Made by a program: the position numbers and the translations under genes
Source of the DNA: Anaerolineales bacterium
GTDB taxonomy: Bacteria; Chloroflexota; Anaerolineae; Anaerolineales; UBA6668
Length of the DNA stretch: 44,087 nt
Assembly (NCBI GenBank): GCA_020630805.1
Contig: JAHDIM010000006.1
Location: forward strand, 9,293 to 53,379
Reading direction: 5' to 3'
Notes under the pieces: model-generated
Told to the model about the DNA's origin: nothing
Databases searched by the model: none
Seen by the model: the letters and a program-made list of their open reading frames with translations, nothing else
In this document: positions 33,080 through 41,662 of the stretch, one piece after another
Position numbering within the stretch: position 1 is the stretch's first letter
How the letters are laid out: each line of letters begins with the position of its first letter

Positions 33080-33979
33080 TTGCAAATACTTGGAATACCA
33101 ATGGATTTAGGCCAGCAGCGCCGTGGTGTTGATCTTGGCCCCGGCGCTATTCGCTATGCCGGCCTGTCTGAAGCCCTGAAGCGCTTGGGATTAGAGGTGA
33201 ATGACCTCGGAAATCTTAGCGTTGCGGATCGGAACGAAGCTGCGGTACGCTCTACGGCAGAGCATGAAGGTGGCAAATTACGCCACTTACCGGGCGTGTT
33301 AGCCGCATTGCGAAGAATTTATGCTGCAACAGATGACGCCATTCAAAAAGGTGTCACCCCAATTTTTCTTGGGGGGGATCACTCGGTTTCTTTGGCAACC
33401 ATCAGCGCGATTAGCAAGCATCGCGCAGTAGGCGTACTTTGGGTAGATGCGCATGGTGACTTCAACACGCATGAAACTACACCGTCAGGCAACATCCATG
33501 GCATGCCAGTCGCGGCTTTACAAGGCCTTGGCCATTCAGATCTTGTCAATTTGGGTCATGATGGGCGCAAATTACAAGCCAATCAAATTGTGATGATTGG
33601 CGTTCGTGATCTGGATGTGGCAGAGCAAAAAGCACTTTCTCAAAGTGGCATCAAGGTCTACACCATGCGCGATATCGATGAACGCGGCATGGCAGCCATT
33701 ACACGAGAAGCCCTTTTGCATTTAGCACAGTTTGACCATCTTCATCTCAGTCTCGACATGGACTCGATTGATCCACGAGAAGCTCCCGGTGTAGGAACGC
33801 CAGTGCCCGGTGGCCTGACATTTCGCGAAGCACACTTACTCTGTGAACTGGTTGCAGAGGCCAATGTGTTGGGCTCTGTAGATGTCGTTGAAGTCAACCC
33901 AATTTTGGATGAAGGAAATAAAACTGCCGAACTGGCCGTTGCTCTGATCAGCTCATTATTTGGAAAAGCGATTCTTTAG
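33080..33979 (+). CDS. rocF: Arginase
   Basis: This 299-residue ureohydrolase converts arginine to ornithine and urea. It begins [20 protein letters not shown], typical of arginases rather than agmatinases. The binuclear Mn ligands are in [27 protein letters not shown] and [27 protein letters not shown] and [20 protein letters not shown] complete the family pattern. The start is TTG 33080 with GGGAGG seven bases upstream. It is followed by the ornithine aminotransferase gene after an inverted-repeat element and precedes CtlX, forming an arginine/citrulline catabolic set. Confidence 0.96.
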   Translation: MQILGIPMDLGQQRRGVDLGPGAIRYAGLSEALKRLGLEVNDLGNLSVADRNEAAVRSTAEHEGGKLRHLPGVLAALRRIYAATDDAIQKGVTPIFLGGDHSVSLATISAISKHRAVGVLWVDAHGDFNTHETTPSGNIHGMPVAALQGLGHSDLVNLGHDGRKLQANQIVMIGVRDLDVAEQKALSQSGIKVYTMRDIDERGMAAITREALLHLAQFDHLHLSLDMDSIDPREAPGVGTPVPGGLTFREAHLLCELVAEANVLGSVDVVEVNPILDEGNKTAELAVALISSLFGKAIL

Positions 33980-34103
33980 TTTGATGGTTAGGAAGTTGGT
34001 TTCCCCGCCTTTGCGAGGACAAGAGTTTGCTAGTGGGTTATGCATACTCGTGAGAACTAGCCAACCAACAAACCTGCAAACTAACTCACTAACAAACTAA
34101 TCT
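33980..34103. repeat. Inverted-repeat element, AACCAACCAAC family (copy b)
   Basis: It begins right after the arginase stop and ends a base or so before the aminotransferase ATG. GTTTGCTAGTGGGTTATGCA is answered by ACTAGCCAACCAACAAAC, and a second inverted tract ends in CTAACTCACTAACAAAC. The element is related to those at 2443 and 36763. It replaces any normal ribosome-binding site for rocD. Confidence 0.7.
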
Positions 34104-34104
34104 C

Positions 34105-35295
34105 ATGTCTCAATCAACTACCTTTATCGAACTAGATGATACGTACAGTGCACACAATTACCATCCATTGGATGTGGTTGTCGCCGAAGCTGAAGGCGTT
34201 TGGGTCACCGATGTGGACGGCAAACGTTATCTCGACTGTCTGAGTGCTTACTCGGCGGTCAATCAGGGGCATTGCAATCCAAAAATTCGCGATGCTATGC
34301 TGGCTCAGATGAACCGCGTCACGCTAACCTCTCGCGCGTTTCGGAATGACCAAATGGGACCATTCTCCAAGCAGTTGTCAGATATCACCGGCTACGAAAT
34401 GTCCTTGCTCATGAACACTGGGGCTGAGGCGGTTGAAACGGCCATCAAAGCGGCGCGCAAGTGGGGCTATAACAACAAGCCAATAGCGCAGGGCGATGCC
34501 GAAATCATTGTCTGTTCTGGGAACTTTCACGGTCGGACGACGACCATTGTTGGCTTCTCCAGTGAAGCGTCCTACAAGCAAGATTTCGGCCCCTTCACAC
34601 CGGGCTTTATCGAAGTACCTTATGGTGATATCAACGCGCTCGCAGCCGCGATCACACCAAATACCGTCGGGTTTTTGATTGAGCCAATTCAAGGTGAAGG
34701 CGGGGTGATAATTCCGCAAGAGGGCTTTTTGGCAGCGGCGAAACAGCTCTGTGAAGACAATCAAGTTTTGTTTATTGCAGATGAAATTCAGTCCGGTTTG
34801 GGGCGCACAGGTAAATTATTTGCTTGTGATCATGAAGATGTCCGGGCCGATATGATCATTATTGGAAAAGCATTGAGCGGGGGCTTTTATCCAGTGTCGG
34901 CAGTCTTAGCAGACAAGCACATTCTGGGTCTTTTCCAACCTGGTGACCATGGCAGTACCTATGGAGGTAATCCGTTAGGTGCTGCTGTGGGCATGGCTGC
35001 AATGAATGTCCTCATCGAAGATGGGTTGGTCGAAAATTCAGCCGAGTTAGGCGCTTATCTCAAGGGGCGCTTGGAGCGCATCGAAAGTGAGCACATTACT
35101 GAAATTCGTGGCAAAGGCCTGTGGATTGGGATGGAACTCAATACTGCCGCGCGACCTTTCTGCGAAGCGCTGCAAGAACGCGGCATCCTCTGCAAAGAAA
35201 CGCATTACAACGTCATTCGCTTTGCACCGCCACTCGTTATCCAAAAGCCAGACTTGGACTGGATGATTGGTGAAATTGAGGCTGTGTTGAGTTAG
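34105..35295 (+). CDS. rocD: Ornithine aminotransferase
   Basis: This 396-residue class III PLP-dependent aminotransferase moves the delta-amino group of ornithine to 2-oxoglutarate, giving glutamate semialdehyde/P5C. Motifs in order are VDGKRYLDCLSAYSAVNQGH, NTGAEAVETAIKAARKWGY, GNFHGRTTTIVGFSS, EPIQGEGG, FIADEIQSGLGRTG, and the PLP Lys in IIIGKALSGGFYPVSAV. The QGHCNPKI and YSAVNQGH region is characteristic of RocD. Its product would be oxidised by PutA encoded nearby on the other strand. No Shine-Dalgarno stands out; the leader is occupied by a repeat element. Confidence 0.96.
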   Translation: MSQSTTFIELDDTYSAHNYHPLDVVVAEAEGVWVTDVDGKRYLDCLSAYSAVNQGHCNPKIRDAMLAQMNRVTLTSRAFRNDQMGPFSKQLSDITGYEMSLLMNTGAEAVETAIKAARKWGYNNKPIAQGDAEIIVCSGNFHGRTTTIVGFSSEASYKQDFGPFTPGFIEVPYGDINALAAAITPNTVGFLIEPIQGEGGVIIPQEGFLAAAKQLCEDNQVLFIADEIQSGLGRTGKLFACDHEDVRADMIIIGKALSGGFYPVSAVLADKHILGLFQPGDHGSTYGGNPLGAAVGMAAMNVLIEDGLVENSAELGAYLKGRLERIESEHITEIRGKGLWIGMELNTAARPFCEALQERGILCKETHYNVIRFAPPLVIQKPDLDWMIGEIEAVLS

Positions 35296-35300
35296 GGGGA

Positions 35301-35453
35301 ATCTAACGCGGAGACGCAGAGATCGCGGAGATTTTTTGCCCTATTCGACAAAGCTCAGGCAAGCGCGGACGAGAGAGACGGACGTTTTCGTTTTATCCGC
35401 CTTGTCCGCCTCGTCAGCGGCTAAATTTCCCTCTGCGTCTCCGCGTTGAATCT
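35301..35453. repeat. Inverted-repeat element, CTCTGCGTCTCCGCG family
   Basis: AACGCGGAGACGCAGAG (35305-35321) and CTCTGCGTCTCCGCGTT (35431-35447) are a perfect 17-bp inverted pair at the two ends. An inner pair (GCGGACGAG, then TTGTCCGCCTCGTC) can also fold. It fills the rocD-ctlX gap and would make a long hairpin in the shared mRNA. Confidence 0.85.
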
Positions 35454-35469
35454 TCAGGGGAGGCTCAAA

Positions 35470-36399
35470 ATGAACTATCGCCACATCCAAGCGCCGACAT
35501 CGGCTGTGATGATTAGGCCGCATCGGTTTACGGTGAATCCGCAGACGGCAGCGGACAATGCGTTTCAGGCCGTTGCAACAGACTTGTCAGATGCTGAAGT
35601 GTCAAGACGCGCATTAGATGAATTTGATCAGGCGGTGACAAGTCTACGTGATTGCGGCATGTGCATTCATGTCTTTGATGATTTTGGCAACCGCGAAACG
35701 CCTGATTCGGTGTTTCCTAACAACTGGTTTTCAACCCATCATGGCGGACGTGTGGCGCTGTTTCCAATGTACTCGCGTAACCGTCGCCGTGAACGCCGGA
35801 TTGACGTGATTGAAATGCTCAAGCAAACCTATCGCGTGCAAGAGGTGATTGACTACTCTGGCCTTGAGCAAGACGATCTTTTCTTAGAAGGTACCGGTTC
35901 GATGGTGTTCGACCATTTTGAACGCCTTGCCTATGTAAGCAACTCTAATCGCGCTGACCCAATTGTGTTGGAACGCTTCTGCACGGCCTTTGGCTATGAA
36001 CCTATGGCGTTTGATACCGCAGACCGGAAAGGTAATGCAATTTATCACACCAATGTGATGATGAGCATTGGCACCGATTATGCGTTGGTTTGTCTTGAGG
36101 CGATTATCGATCCGGCCCGACGGAATGAAATTGCACAGCGCCTAATCAACAGTGGGCGTGAACTCATTGACTTGCGTTTTGGGCAGGTGGAAGCGTTTGC
36201 TGGTAATACGTTTGAAATGACAGGGGCAGATGGCCGCGTGTTGGTGCTGTCACGGCGTGCATTTGAAATCTTGGGTGACTCGCAAAAGCAGATCATTGAA
36301 AAGAGCGCGACGCTTTTACCACTCAGCATCCCAACCATTGAGTTGGCGGGTGGGTCCATCCGCTGCATGATTGCAGGGATTCACTTAACGCCGAGATGA
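35470..36399 (+). CDS. ctlX: Citrulline hydrolase CtlX-type (amidinotransferase fold)
   Basis: This ~309-residue protein belongs to the guanidino-group-modifying (arginine deiminase/amidinotransferase) superfamily and most resembles CtlX, the citrulline utilisation hydrolase. The N-terminus MIRPHRFTVNPQTAADNAFQ and the segments VFPNNWFSTHHGGRVALFPM, DDLFLEGTGSMVFDH, GNAIYHTNVMMSIG and AFAGNTFEMTG are typical. The C-terminal GSIRCMIAGIHL carries the catalytic Cys. It should release ornithine from citrulline, which the neighbouring aminotransferase uses. I chose ATG 35470 with AGGGGAGG upstream. The assignment to citrulline rather than another guanidino compound rests on family resemblance and context. 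Confidence 0.87.
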   Translation: MNYRHIQAPTSAVMIRPHRFTVNPQTAADNAFQAVATDLSDAEVSRRALDEFDQAVTSLRDCGMCIHVFDDFGNRETPDSVFPNNWFSTHHGGRVALFPMYSRNRRRERRIDVIEMLKQTYRVQEVIDYSGLEQDDLFLEGTGSMVFDHFERLAYVSNSNRADPIVLERFCTAFGYEPMAFDTADRKGNAIYHTNVMMSIGTDYALVCLEAIIDPARRNEIAQRLINSGRELIDLRFGQVEAFAGNTFEMTGADGRVLVLSRRAFEILGDSQKQIIEKSATLLPLSIPTIELAGGSIRCMIAGIHLTPR

Positions 36400-36458
36400 G
36401 TTGAAACTGTCAACTGCCAGGCCCTGCAAAAATGGGACCCATTCGACTTCGCTCAGGG

Positions 36459-36545
36459 CAAGTACTGAAAACACAGATTGCACGGTTTGGGTACTTACGT
36501 CAAAGCTAATAAAGATACACATCCGTGTTTTCCGTGTCCATCAAC
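36459..36545. repeat. Degenerate ACACGGAT-type intergenic repeat
   Basis: AAAACACAGATTGCACGG on the left and CACATCCGTGTTTTCCGTGT on the right can pair imperfectly. Preceding it is TTCGACTTCGCTCAGGGCAAG, which resembles ATTCGACAAAGCTCAGGCAAG at 35342. Together they look like decayed members of the genome's intergenic repeat families. The rest of 36400-36575 shows no gene. Confidence 0.5.
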
Positions 36546-36575
36546 TTGTGAAAACATTCTCAAAAGTTTGGTTAG

Positions 36576-36604
36576 TTGACATGATTTAACCGCTTTCGTA
36601 CAAT
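36576..36604 (+). promoter_or_regulatory. Sigma70-type promoter of the glycine cleavage operon
   Basis: TTGACA (36576-36581), a 17-bp spacer, then TACAAT (36599-36604) is a near-consensus promoter. Transcription would begin about position 36611, immediately before the first riboswitch aptamer. It is the best promoter match I see in the window. Confidence 0.8.
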
Positions 36605-36611
36605 TTGTTCA

Positions 36612-36895
36612 TCCATAGGGGAGAGCGCTGTCTCAGGACAGACACCGAAGGTGCAAGCTGCTAAAAAAGCGCGGTGAAACTCTCAGGTATCCGGACCTTA
36701 TGGACATTTACCTTATCTGGAAAGTGCTTGTGTAATGCAAGCCACCCACGGTGCAAGTGGGAGCTAGTTTGTTAGTAGATTAGTTTGCTAGTTTGTTGGT
36801 GTAAGCCTTGGGTAACCCAAGACCACTAACCAACTAACCAACTTACCAACCAACCAACTATCCCATCAATCTCTCAGGTTATATGACAGAAAGGG
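36612..36895 (+). promoter_or_regulatory. Tandem glycine riboswitch
   Basis: Aptamer 1 (about 36618-36700) shows GGGGAGAG, a P2 hairpin CTGTC..GACAG, CACCGAAGGTGCAAGC, and AAACTCTCAGGTA..CCGGAC. Aptamer 2 (about 36708-36895) shows CTGGAAAG, P2 GCTTG..CAAGC, CACCCACGGTGCAAG, and ATCTCTCAGGTTATATGACAGAAAGGGG. These are the conserved glycine-riboswitch words in order. A terminator overlaps the 3' strand of aptamer 2 and precedes gcvH, consistent with glycine turning the operon on by preventing termination. A 98-nt repeat is inserted in the P3 stem of aptamer 2 (36763-36860). Confidence 0.95.
36763..36860. repeat. Inverted-repeat element inside riboswitch aptamer 2 (copy c)
   Basis: The element starts GCTAGTTTGTTAGTAG and ends ACCAACCAACCAACTA. 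It can fold on itself through GT-rich and AC-rich arms around TTGGGTAACCCAA. The aptamer's P3 bases TGGGA (36758-36762) and TCCCA (36861-36865) flank it exactly, so it caps P3 as an extended helix. Its core matches the intergenic copy at 2443-2593. Confidence 0.85.
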
Positions 36896-36931
36896 GCGTT
36901 ACACAAAATGTTTTGTGGCGCTCCTTTTTTG
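36893..36931 (+). terminator. Riboswitch expression-platform terminator
   Basis: GGGGCG (36893-36898) pairs with CGCTCC, ACAAAA pairs with TTTTGT across a TG loop, and a run of six T follows (36925-36930). The 5' strand uses the G-rich end of aptamer 2, so ligand-bound aptamer and terminator should compete. Confidence 0.88.
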
Positions 36932-36982
36932 CTTAATACGCGTGAGGGCCACAATTCAATACTTAATGAGGAACGACTATTT

Positions 36983-37363
36983 ATGACTAATCCTACCGAT
37001 TTGCGCTATACCGAGTCCGATGAATGGGTTCGACTAGAAGGTGACGTGGCTACGATTGGTGTCACGGACTATGCTCAAGACGCCCTTTCAGATGTGGTCT
37101 ATCTTGAACTGCCAAGCGTTGGCGACACGTTCGATGCTGGTGAAGAGTTTGGCACGATTGAATCTGTCAAAGCTGCCTCAGACCTGCATTGTCCGGTTGC
37201 TGGTGAAGTGATCGAAGTCAATTCAGACTTAGAAGACGCGCCAGAAACTGTCAATGAAAGCCCATTCGGCGACGGCTGGATGATCAAGATCAAGGTCAGC
37301 GATGCATCGGCACTTGAACAATTGATGGACGCGGCAGCCTACACGGCGTTCCGCGCTGAGTAA
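36983..37363 (+). CDS. gcvH: Glycine cleavage system H protein
   Basis: This 126-residue lipoyl-carrier protein shuttles the aminomethyl intermediate between the P, T and L proteins. Typical segments are RYTESDEWVRLEGDVATIGV, TDYAQDALSDVVYLELP, and EEFGTIESVKAASDLHCPVA, in which the Lys after SV is the lipoylated residue. I chose ATG 36983, since GAGGAA lies upstream; the in-frame ATG at 36908 falls inside the riboswitch terminator and would add a non-homologous leader. It is 20 bases ahead of the gcvP-gcvT fusion. Confidence 0.96.
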   Translation: MTNPTDLRYTESDEWVRLEGDVATIGVTDYAQDALSDVVYLELPSVGDTFDAGEEFGTIESVKAASDLHCPVAGEVIEVNSDLEDAPETVNESPFGDGWMIKIKVSDASALEQLMDAAAYTAFRAE

Positions 37364-37383
37364 TAAAGAGCGAGGACTAAATT

Positions 37384-40300
37384 ATGCTTGCACCAACCGC
37401 TTCTCCTCGTTCGAATACTCAAAACCCAAACTTAGGCCTCCAGGACACGTTTGCGCGACGTCACCTTGGCATTGGCTCACCTGACTTGCATCGCATGCTT
37501 GAAGTGCTGGATGTCGAGTCGTTAGATGAGTTAATTGCGCAAACGGTCCCGGCTGAAATTCTAGGCAAAGGCATCAGTGAAGTGCCTGCTGCCTTGACTG
37601 AGTCTGAATTATTAGCTGAACTGCAATCCCTCGCTGACCTAAATCAGCAGCACCGCAGTTTTATTGGACAGGGTTACTACACCTGTCTGACCCCACCTGT
37701 CATTCAACGCAATATCTTGGAAAATCCAGGTTGGTATACGCAATATACGCCGTACCAACCGGAAATTGCCCAAGGCCGTCTGGAAGCGCTGCTCAATTTC
37801 CAGACTATGGTCAGTGACCTGACTGGGATGGATATTGCAAATGCATCGTTGTTAGATGAAGCCACAGCTGCCGCAGAGGCAATGCTGTTGGCGCACCGTT
37901 CCCGCAAACGAAAATCGACAGCGAATGCTTTTTTAGTCGCAGCAGATGTCTTCCCGCAAACCATAGCAGTCATGCAGGGTCGCGCTGAACCGCTCGGCAT
38001 CGATGTGATTGTCACTGACCATGCTGACTTTGAAATTGACGCCAACGTCTTTGGGGCATTGGTGCAATATCCAGCCGCCAGCGGCACGATCAATACGTAT
38101 GATGCGCTTGCTGAAGAACTCCATGCTGTCAAAGCCCAATTGGTCGTTGCTGCTGATCTACTTGCGCTCACGATGTTGCGCGAACCAGCAGCCTTTGGCG
38201 CTGATGTTGTGGTCGGTAACACCCAACGCTTTGGGATGCCGCTTGGCTATGGTGGTCCGCACGCTGCTTACATTGCCGTTCGTGACAAATTGAAACGTGC
38301 CTTGCCAGGGCGGCTTGTGGGTGTTTCTCGCGATGTTGATGGCAAAGCTGCCTATCGCTTAGCACTCCAAGCGCGAGAGCAGCACATTCGTCGCGAAAGC
38401 GCCACGAGCAACGTTTGTACCGCGCAAGCATTGCCAGCCATTGTTGCCTCAATGTACGGGGTCTATCACGGCCCAGACGGTATCCGCGCGATTGCTGAAC
38501 GTGTGCATTTGTTGACACAGATGGCGCAATCTTCCCTCAAGAGTTTGGGTTATACCGTCTCCGATAATGTGTTTGACACATTACATATCTCAGATGGCCC
38601 CGTCTCTGCTAGCAATTTGCTGGCGCGTGCCGAAGCCGCTGGACTCAACTTGGCAAACATTTCTATGGATACGGTCGGTGTCAGCTTTGATGAAGCCACA
38701 ACCACGCAAGATCTGCAAGCCGTACTTGGTGTGTTTGCACCTGAAACATTGCGCATTGACATCAATGCGTTGGCGGCTGAAGTTGATGTTGCGATCCCCG
38801 CTGAACACGTGCGGACCTCAGACTTCATGATGCACCCTGTGTTCAATAGCCATCACTCAGAAACTGAGCTGTTGCGCTACATGCAAAAGTTGCAAAACCG
38901 CGACTTGTCGTTGACGCATTCCATGATCCCGCTCGGCTCGTGCACGATGAAGCTCAACGCAACCGCTGAAATGATGCCAATCACATGGCCGGGCTTTGCC
39001 AACATTCACCCGTTTGTGCCAGTTGATCAAACCAAGGGCTATGCTGAGCTGTTTGAACGCTTGGAGCGCTGGCTGTCTGACATTACTGGCTTTGCGGCGA
39101 CCTCATTACAACCAAATTCTGGCGCACAGGGCGAATATGCTGGGATGCTTGTCATTCGTGCCTATCACCAGTCCAATGGCGAAGGGCACCGCGATGTCTG
39201 TCTCATCCCAAGCTCGGCGCATGGCACAAACCCAGCCAGTGCGGTTATGGCCGGGATGAAAGTTGTCATTGTCAAAACCGATGATGAAGGCAACATTGAC
39301 GTTGATGATCTGCGTGCCTTAGCAGAAGAGCATGCCGACAATTTGTCAGCCTTGATGGTGACCTATCCATCGACACATGGCGTGTTTGAAGCGACCATTC
39401 GTGAAGTTTGCGAAATTGTGCATACCAACGGCGGCCAAGTTTATATGGACGGCGCCAACATGAATGCGCAGGTTGGTTTGACCAGTCCGGGTGAAATTGG
39501 CGCGGATGTGTGTCACTTGAACCTGCACAAAACCTTCTGCATTCCACACGGAGGTGGCGGTCCGGGCATGGGGCCAATTGGTGTTGCTGCCCACCTCGCA
39601 CCGTTCTTGCCAGGGCATCCAGTTATTCCAACCGGTGGCGACCAAGCAGTGTTACCTGTCAATGCCGCCCCTTGGAGTAGTGCGCTAATTTTGACCATCC
39701 CGTATGCCTATATTCGCATGATGGGACCAGATGGCCTGGAAGACGCCACCAAGATCGCGATCTTGAATGGCAACTACATTGCCAAGCGCTTGGAAAATCA
39801 CTATCCAGTGCTTTATAAGGGTGACAATGGCCGCGTGGCACACGAATGTATTCTGGACTTGCGCGACCTGACCGATGAAACCCATGTCACGGTTGAAGAC
39901 GTTGCCAAGCGTCTGATGGACTTTGGCTTCCACGCACCAACCATGTCATGGCCAGTTGCTGGCACGCTGATGATTGAGCCAACGGAAAGCGAAAGCTTGG
40001 CAGAGTTGGATCGTTTCTGTGACGCGATGATTGCCATTCGCGCAGAAATCGCAGCGATTGCAGACGGCAAAGCCGACTACGAAACCAGCGCGTTACACAA
40101 TGCACCGCATACGGCACAACAGCTCATGAGCAGCGATTGGGATCGACCATACTCACGCGATGACGCTGCCTATCCAGCCGATTGGTTGCGTGATAGCAAG
40201 TTCTGGCCGCACGTTGGGCGCATCGACAATGTCTGGGGTGACCGCAACTTGGTCTGTGCTTGTCTACCAATTGAAAGTTATAGTGACACGGTTGCTGACG

Positions 40301-41571
40301 CTGCACCTGCGAAGAAAGCACCAGCGGGCTTGCCTGACTTTGAATGGGTGCCGGTTTCAGACATGGAACTCAAGCAAACTGCGCTACACGCGAATCACGT
40401 TGCACTTGGTGGCAAAATGATCCCGTTTGCGGGTTACGACATGCCGGTTTGGTACAAATCTGTCTCTGCTGAACACAACGCCGTCCGTGAATCTGCTGGC
40501 TTGTTTGATGTCAGTCACATGGGTGTTTGGCAACTTACTGGTCCATCCGCTGCAGAGTTCCTGAATCAACTGGTTGGCAACAATGTAGACAAGCTCAAAG
40601 TGGGGCGCTCAATGTACTCCCATCTGATGCTGCCGAATGGCCACGTCCTAGATGACCTGTTGATGTATCGCCTCGGTGATGAGCATTTCATGCTGGTCGT
40701 CAATGCCTCTAACGATGCGAAAGACCAAGCTTGGCTGCAAGCCGTCTTGGCTGGTGAAGTCAAGGTTGATGAATCTGATCCAAATCGCACCTTGTCTGGT
40801 CGCGATAGTGTGGAATTTGTTGACCTGCGCTCTGAAACGGCTGGCGCGGCGCGGCGCAATGTGATCGCATTGCAAGGGCCAAACAGCAACGCGATTTTGA
40901 ATGCAATGGGCGGCGATTTGGAAGCAGTCAATGCCATGCGCCGCAACCGCATTGTCAGTGCCACTATTGGGGGCTTTGAACTGATTGTTGTGCGTACTGG
41001 CTACACTGGCGAAAAGCTAGGCTATGAATTGTTTGCGCATCCTGATCAACTGCCTGCGCTGTGGGACGCAGTTATGGCTGCTGGTGAAGCGCATGGTCTC
41101 CTGCCGTGTGGTCTGGCATCGCGTGACAGCTTACGTATTGAAGCCGGGTTGCCATTGTATGGTCTTGAACTCGCAGGTGACTTAGATCTTGGTGTTGATG
41201 ACGCTGGCATGGGCTGGGCGGTCAAGACGGACAAGGACTGGTTTATTGGCAAAGATGCTTTTGTCGCGCATGACGCTGAACGTACAATGGAAGTTGTTCA
41301 GTTTGCCTTTGAAAGCAAGGGCATCCGTGCTCCGCACTATGGCGATCCTGTCATCGACAAGCGTGGCAAGGTAATTGGCAACGTGACTTCAGCGGCTCCC
41401 GGTGGCGATGGCTTCCTGCGTGGGCTGGCGTACGTCAGTAAGAAAGCTGCGAAGCCAGATGCAATCATCGGGATCTTCTCAAAGGTTGATGAATCGCTTG
41501 AGCCTTCCAAGACCGAAGCTTCCGTCGGTGAAAAACTACTGATCCCTGCTTGGGGCAAGATTGTTGGCTAA
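37384..41571 (+). CDS. gcvP-gcvT: GcvP-GcvT fusion: glycine decarboxylase joined to aminomethyltransferase
   Basis: One 1395-residue frame encodes two glycine-cleavage enzymes. Residues ~15-960 are full-length P protein: [17 protein letters not shown], the N-terminal half with [20 protein letters not shown], the C-terminal half with [17 protein letters not shown], and the PLP Lys in [20 protein letters not shown] near residue 714. A linker rich in Ala, Pro and Lys ([14 protein letters not shown]) leads into T protein, residues ~990-1395. Its motifs are [32 protein letters not shown], the Asp pair in [11 protein letters not shown], and [15 protein letters not shown] decarboxylates glycine onto the H lipoyl arm; T releases ammonia and makes methylene-THF. 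No stop, frameshift or internal start interrupts the join. L protein is not in the window. Confidence 0.96.
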   Translation: MLAPTASPRSNTQNPNLGLQDTFARRHLGIGSPDLHRMLEVLDVESLDELIAQTVPAEILGKGISEVPAALTESELLAELQSLADLNQQHRSFIGQGYYTCLTPPVIQRNILENPGWYTQYTPYQPEIAQGRLEALLNFQTMVSDLTGMDIANASLLDEATAAAEAMLLAHRSRKRKSTANAFLVAADVFPQTIAVMQGRAEPLGIDVIVTDHADFEIDANVFGALVQYPAASGTINTYDALAEELHAVKAQLVVAADLLALTMLREPAAFGADVVVGNTQRFGMPLGYGGPHAAYIAVRDKLKRALPGRLVGVSRDVDGKAAYRLALQAREQHIRRESATSNVCTAQALPAIVASMYGVYHGPDGIRAIAERVHLLTQMAQSSLKSLGYTVSDNVFDTLHISDGPVSASNLLARAEAAGLNLANISMDTVGVSFDEATTTQDLQAVLGVFAPETLRIDINALAAEVDVAIPAEHVRTSDFMMHPVFNSHHSETELLRYMQKLQNRDLSLTHSMIPLGSCTMKLNATAEMMPITWPGFANIHPFVPVDQTKGYAELFERLERWLSDITGFAATSLQPNSGAQGEYAGMLVIRAYHQSNGEGHRDVCLIPSSAHGTNPASAVMAGMKVVIVKTDDEGNIDVDDLRALAEEHADNLSALMVTYPSTHGVFEATIREVCEIVHTNGGQVYMDGANMNAQVGLTSPGEIGADVCHLNLHKTFCIPHGGGGPGMGPIGVAAHLAPFLPGHPVIPTGGDQAVLPVNAAPWSSALILTIPYAYIRMMGPDGLEDATKIAILNGNYIAKRLENHYPVLYKGDNGRVAHECILDLRDLTDETHVTVEDVAKRLMDFGFHAPTMSWPVAGTLMIEPTESESLAELDRFCDAMIAIRAEIAAIADGKADYETSALHNAPHTAQQLMSSDWDRPYSRDDAAYPADWLRDSKFWPHVGRIDNVWGDRNLVCACLPIESYSDTVADAAPAKKAPAGLPDFEWVPVSDMELKQTALHANHVALGGKMIPFAGYDMPVWYKSVSAEHNAVRESAGLFDVSHMGVWQLTGPSAAEFLNQLVGNNVDKLKVGRSMYSHLMLPNGHVLDDLLMYRLGDEHFMLVVNASNDAKDQAWLQAVLAGEVKVDESDPNRTLSGRDSVEFVDLRSETAGAARRNVIALQGPNSNAILNAMGGDLEAVNAMRRNRIVSATIGGFELIVVRTGYTGEKLGYELFAHPDQLPALWDAVMAAGEAHGLLPCGLASRDSLRIEAGLPLYGLELAGDLDLGVDDAGMGWAVKTDKDWFIGKDAFVAHDAERTMEVVQFAFESKGIRAPHYGDPVIDKRGKVIGNVTSAAPGGDGFLRGLAYVSKKAAKPDAIIGIFSKVDESLEPSKTEASVGEKLLIPAWGKIVG

Positions 41572-41606
41572 CATATACAGGTAACACTTTTGCACCTATC
41601 ATTGAG

Positions 41607-41638
41607 AGGCGCGTTCTGTTGGGAGCGCGCCTTTTTCG
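41607..41638 (+). terminator. Rho-independent terminator of the gcv operon
   Basis: AGGCGCG and CGCGCCT pair across an 11-nt-class loop and are followed by TTTTT, 36 bases after the fusion stop. Confidence 0.9.
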
Positions 41639-41662
41639 TTTATGTACGCAGGACTCTAATTG

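Noticed and set aside
36908-36982. Upstream in-frame ATG for gcvH
   Set aside because: It falls inside the riboswitch terminator and adds residues without H-protein similarity; ATG 36983 has a ribosome site and the normal N-terminus.
37704-38222. Long minus-strand frame of 172 codons inside gcvP
   Set aside because: Antisense shadow of a strongly conserved gene; its composition (Ser, Ala, Cys rich) is typical of such shadows.
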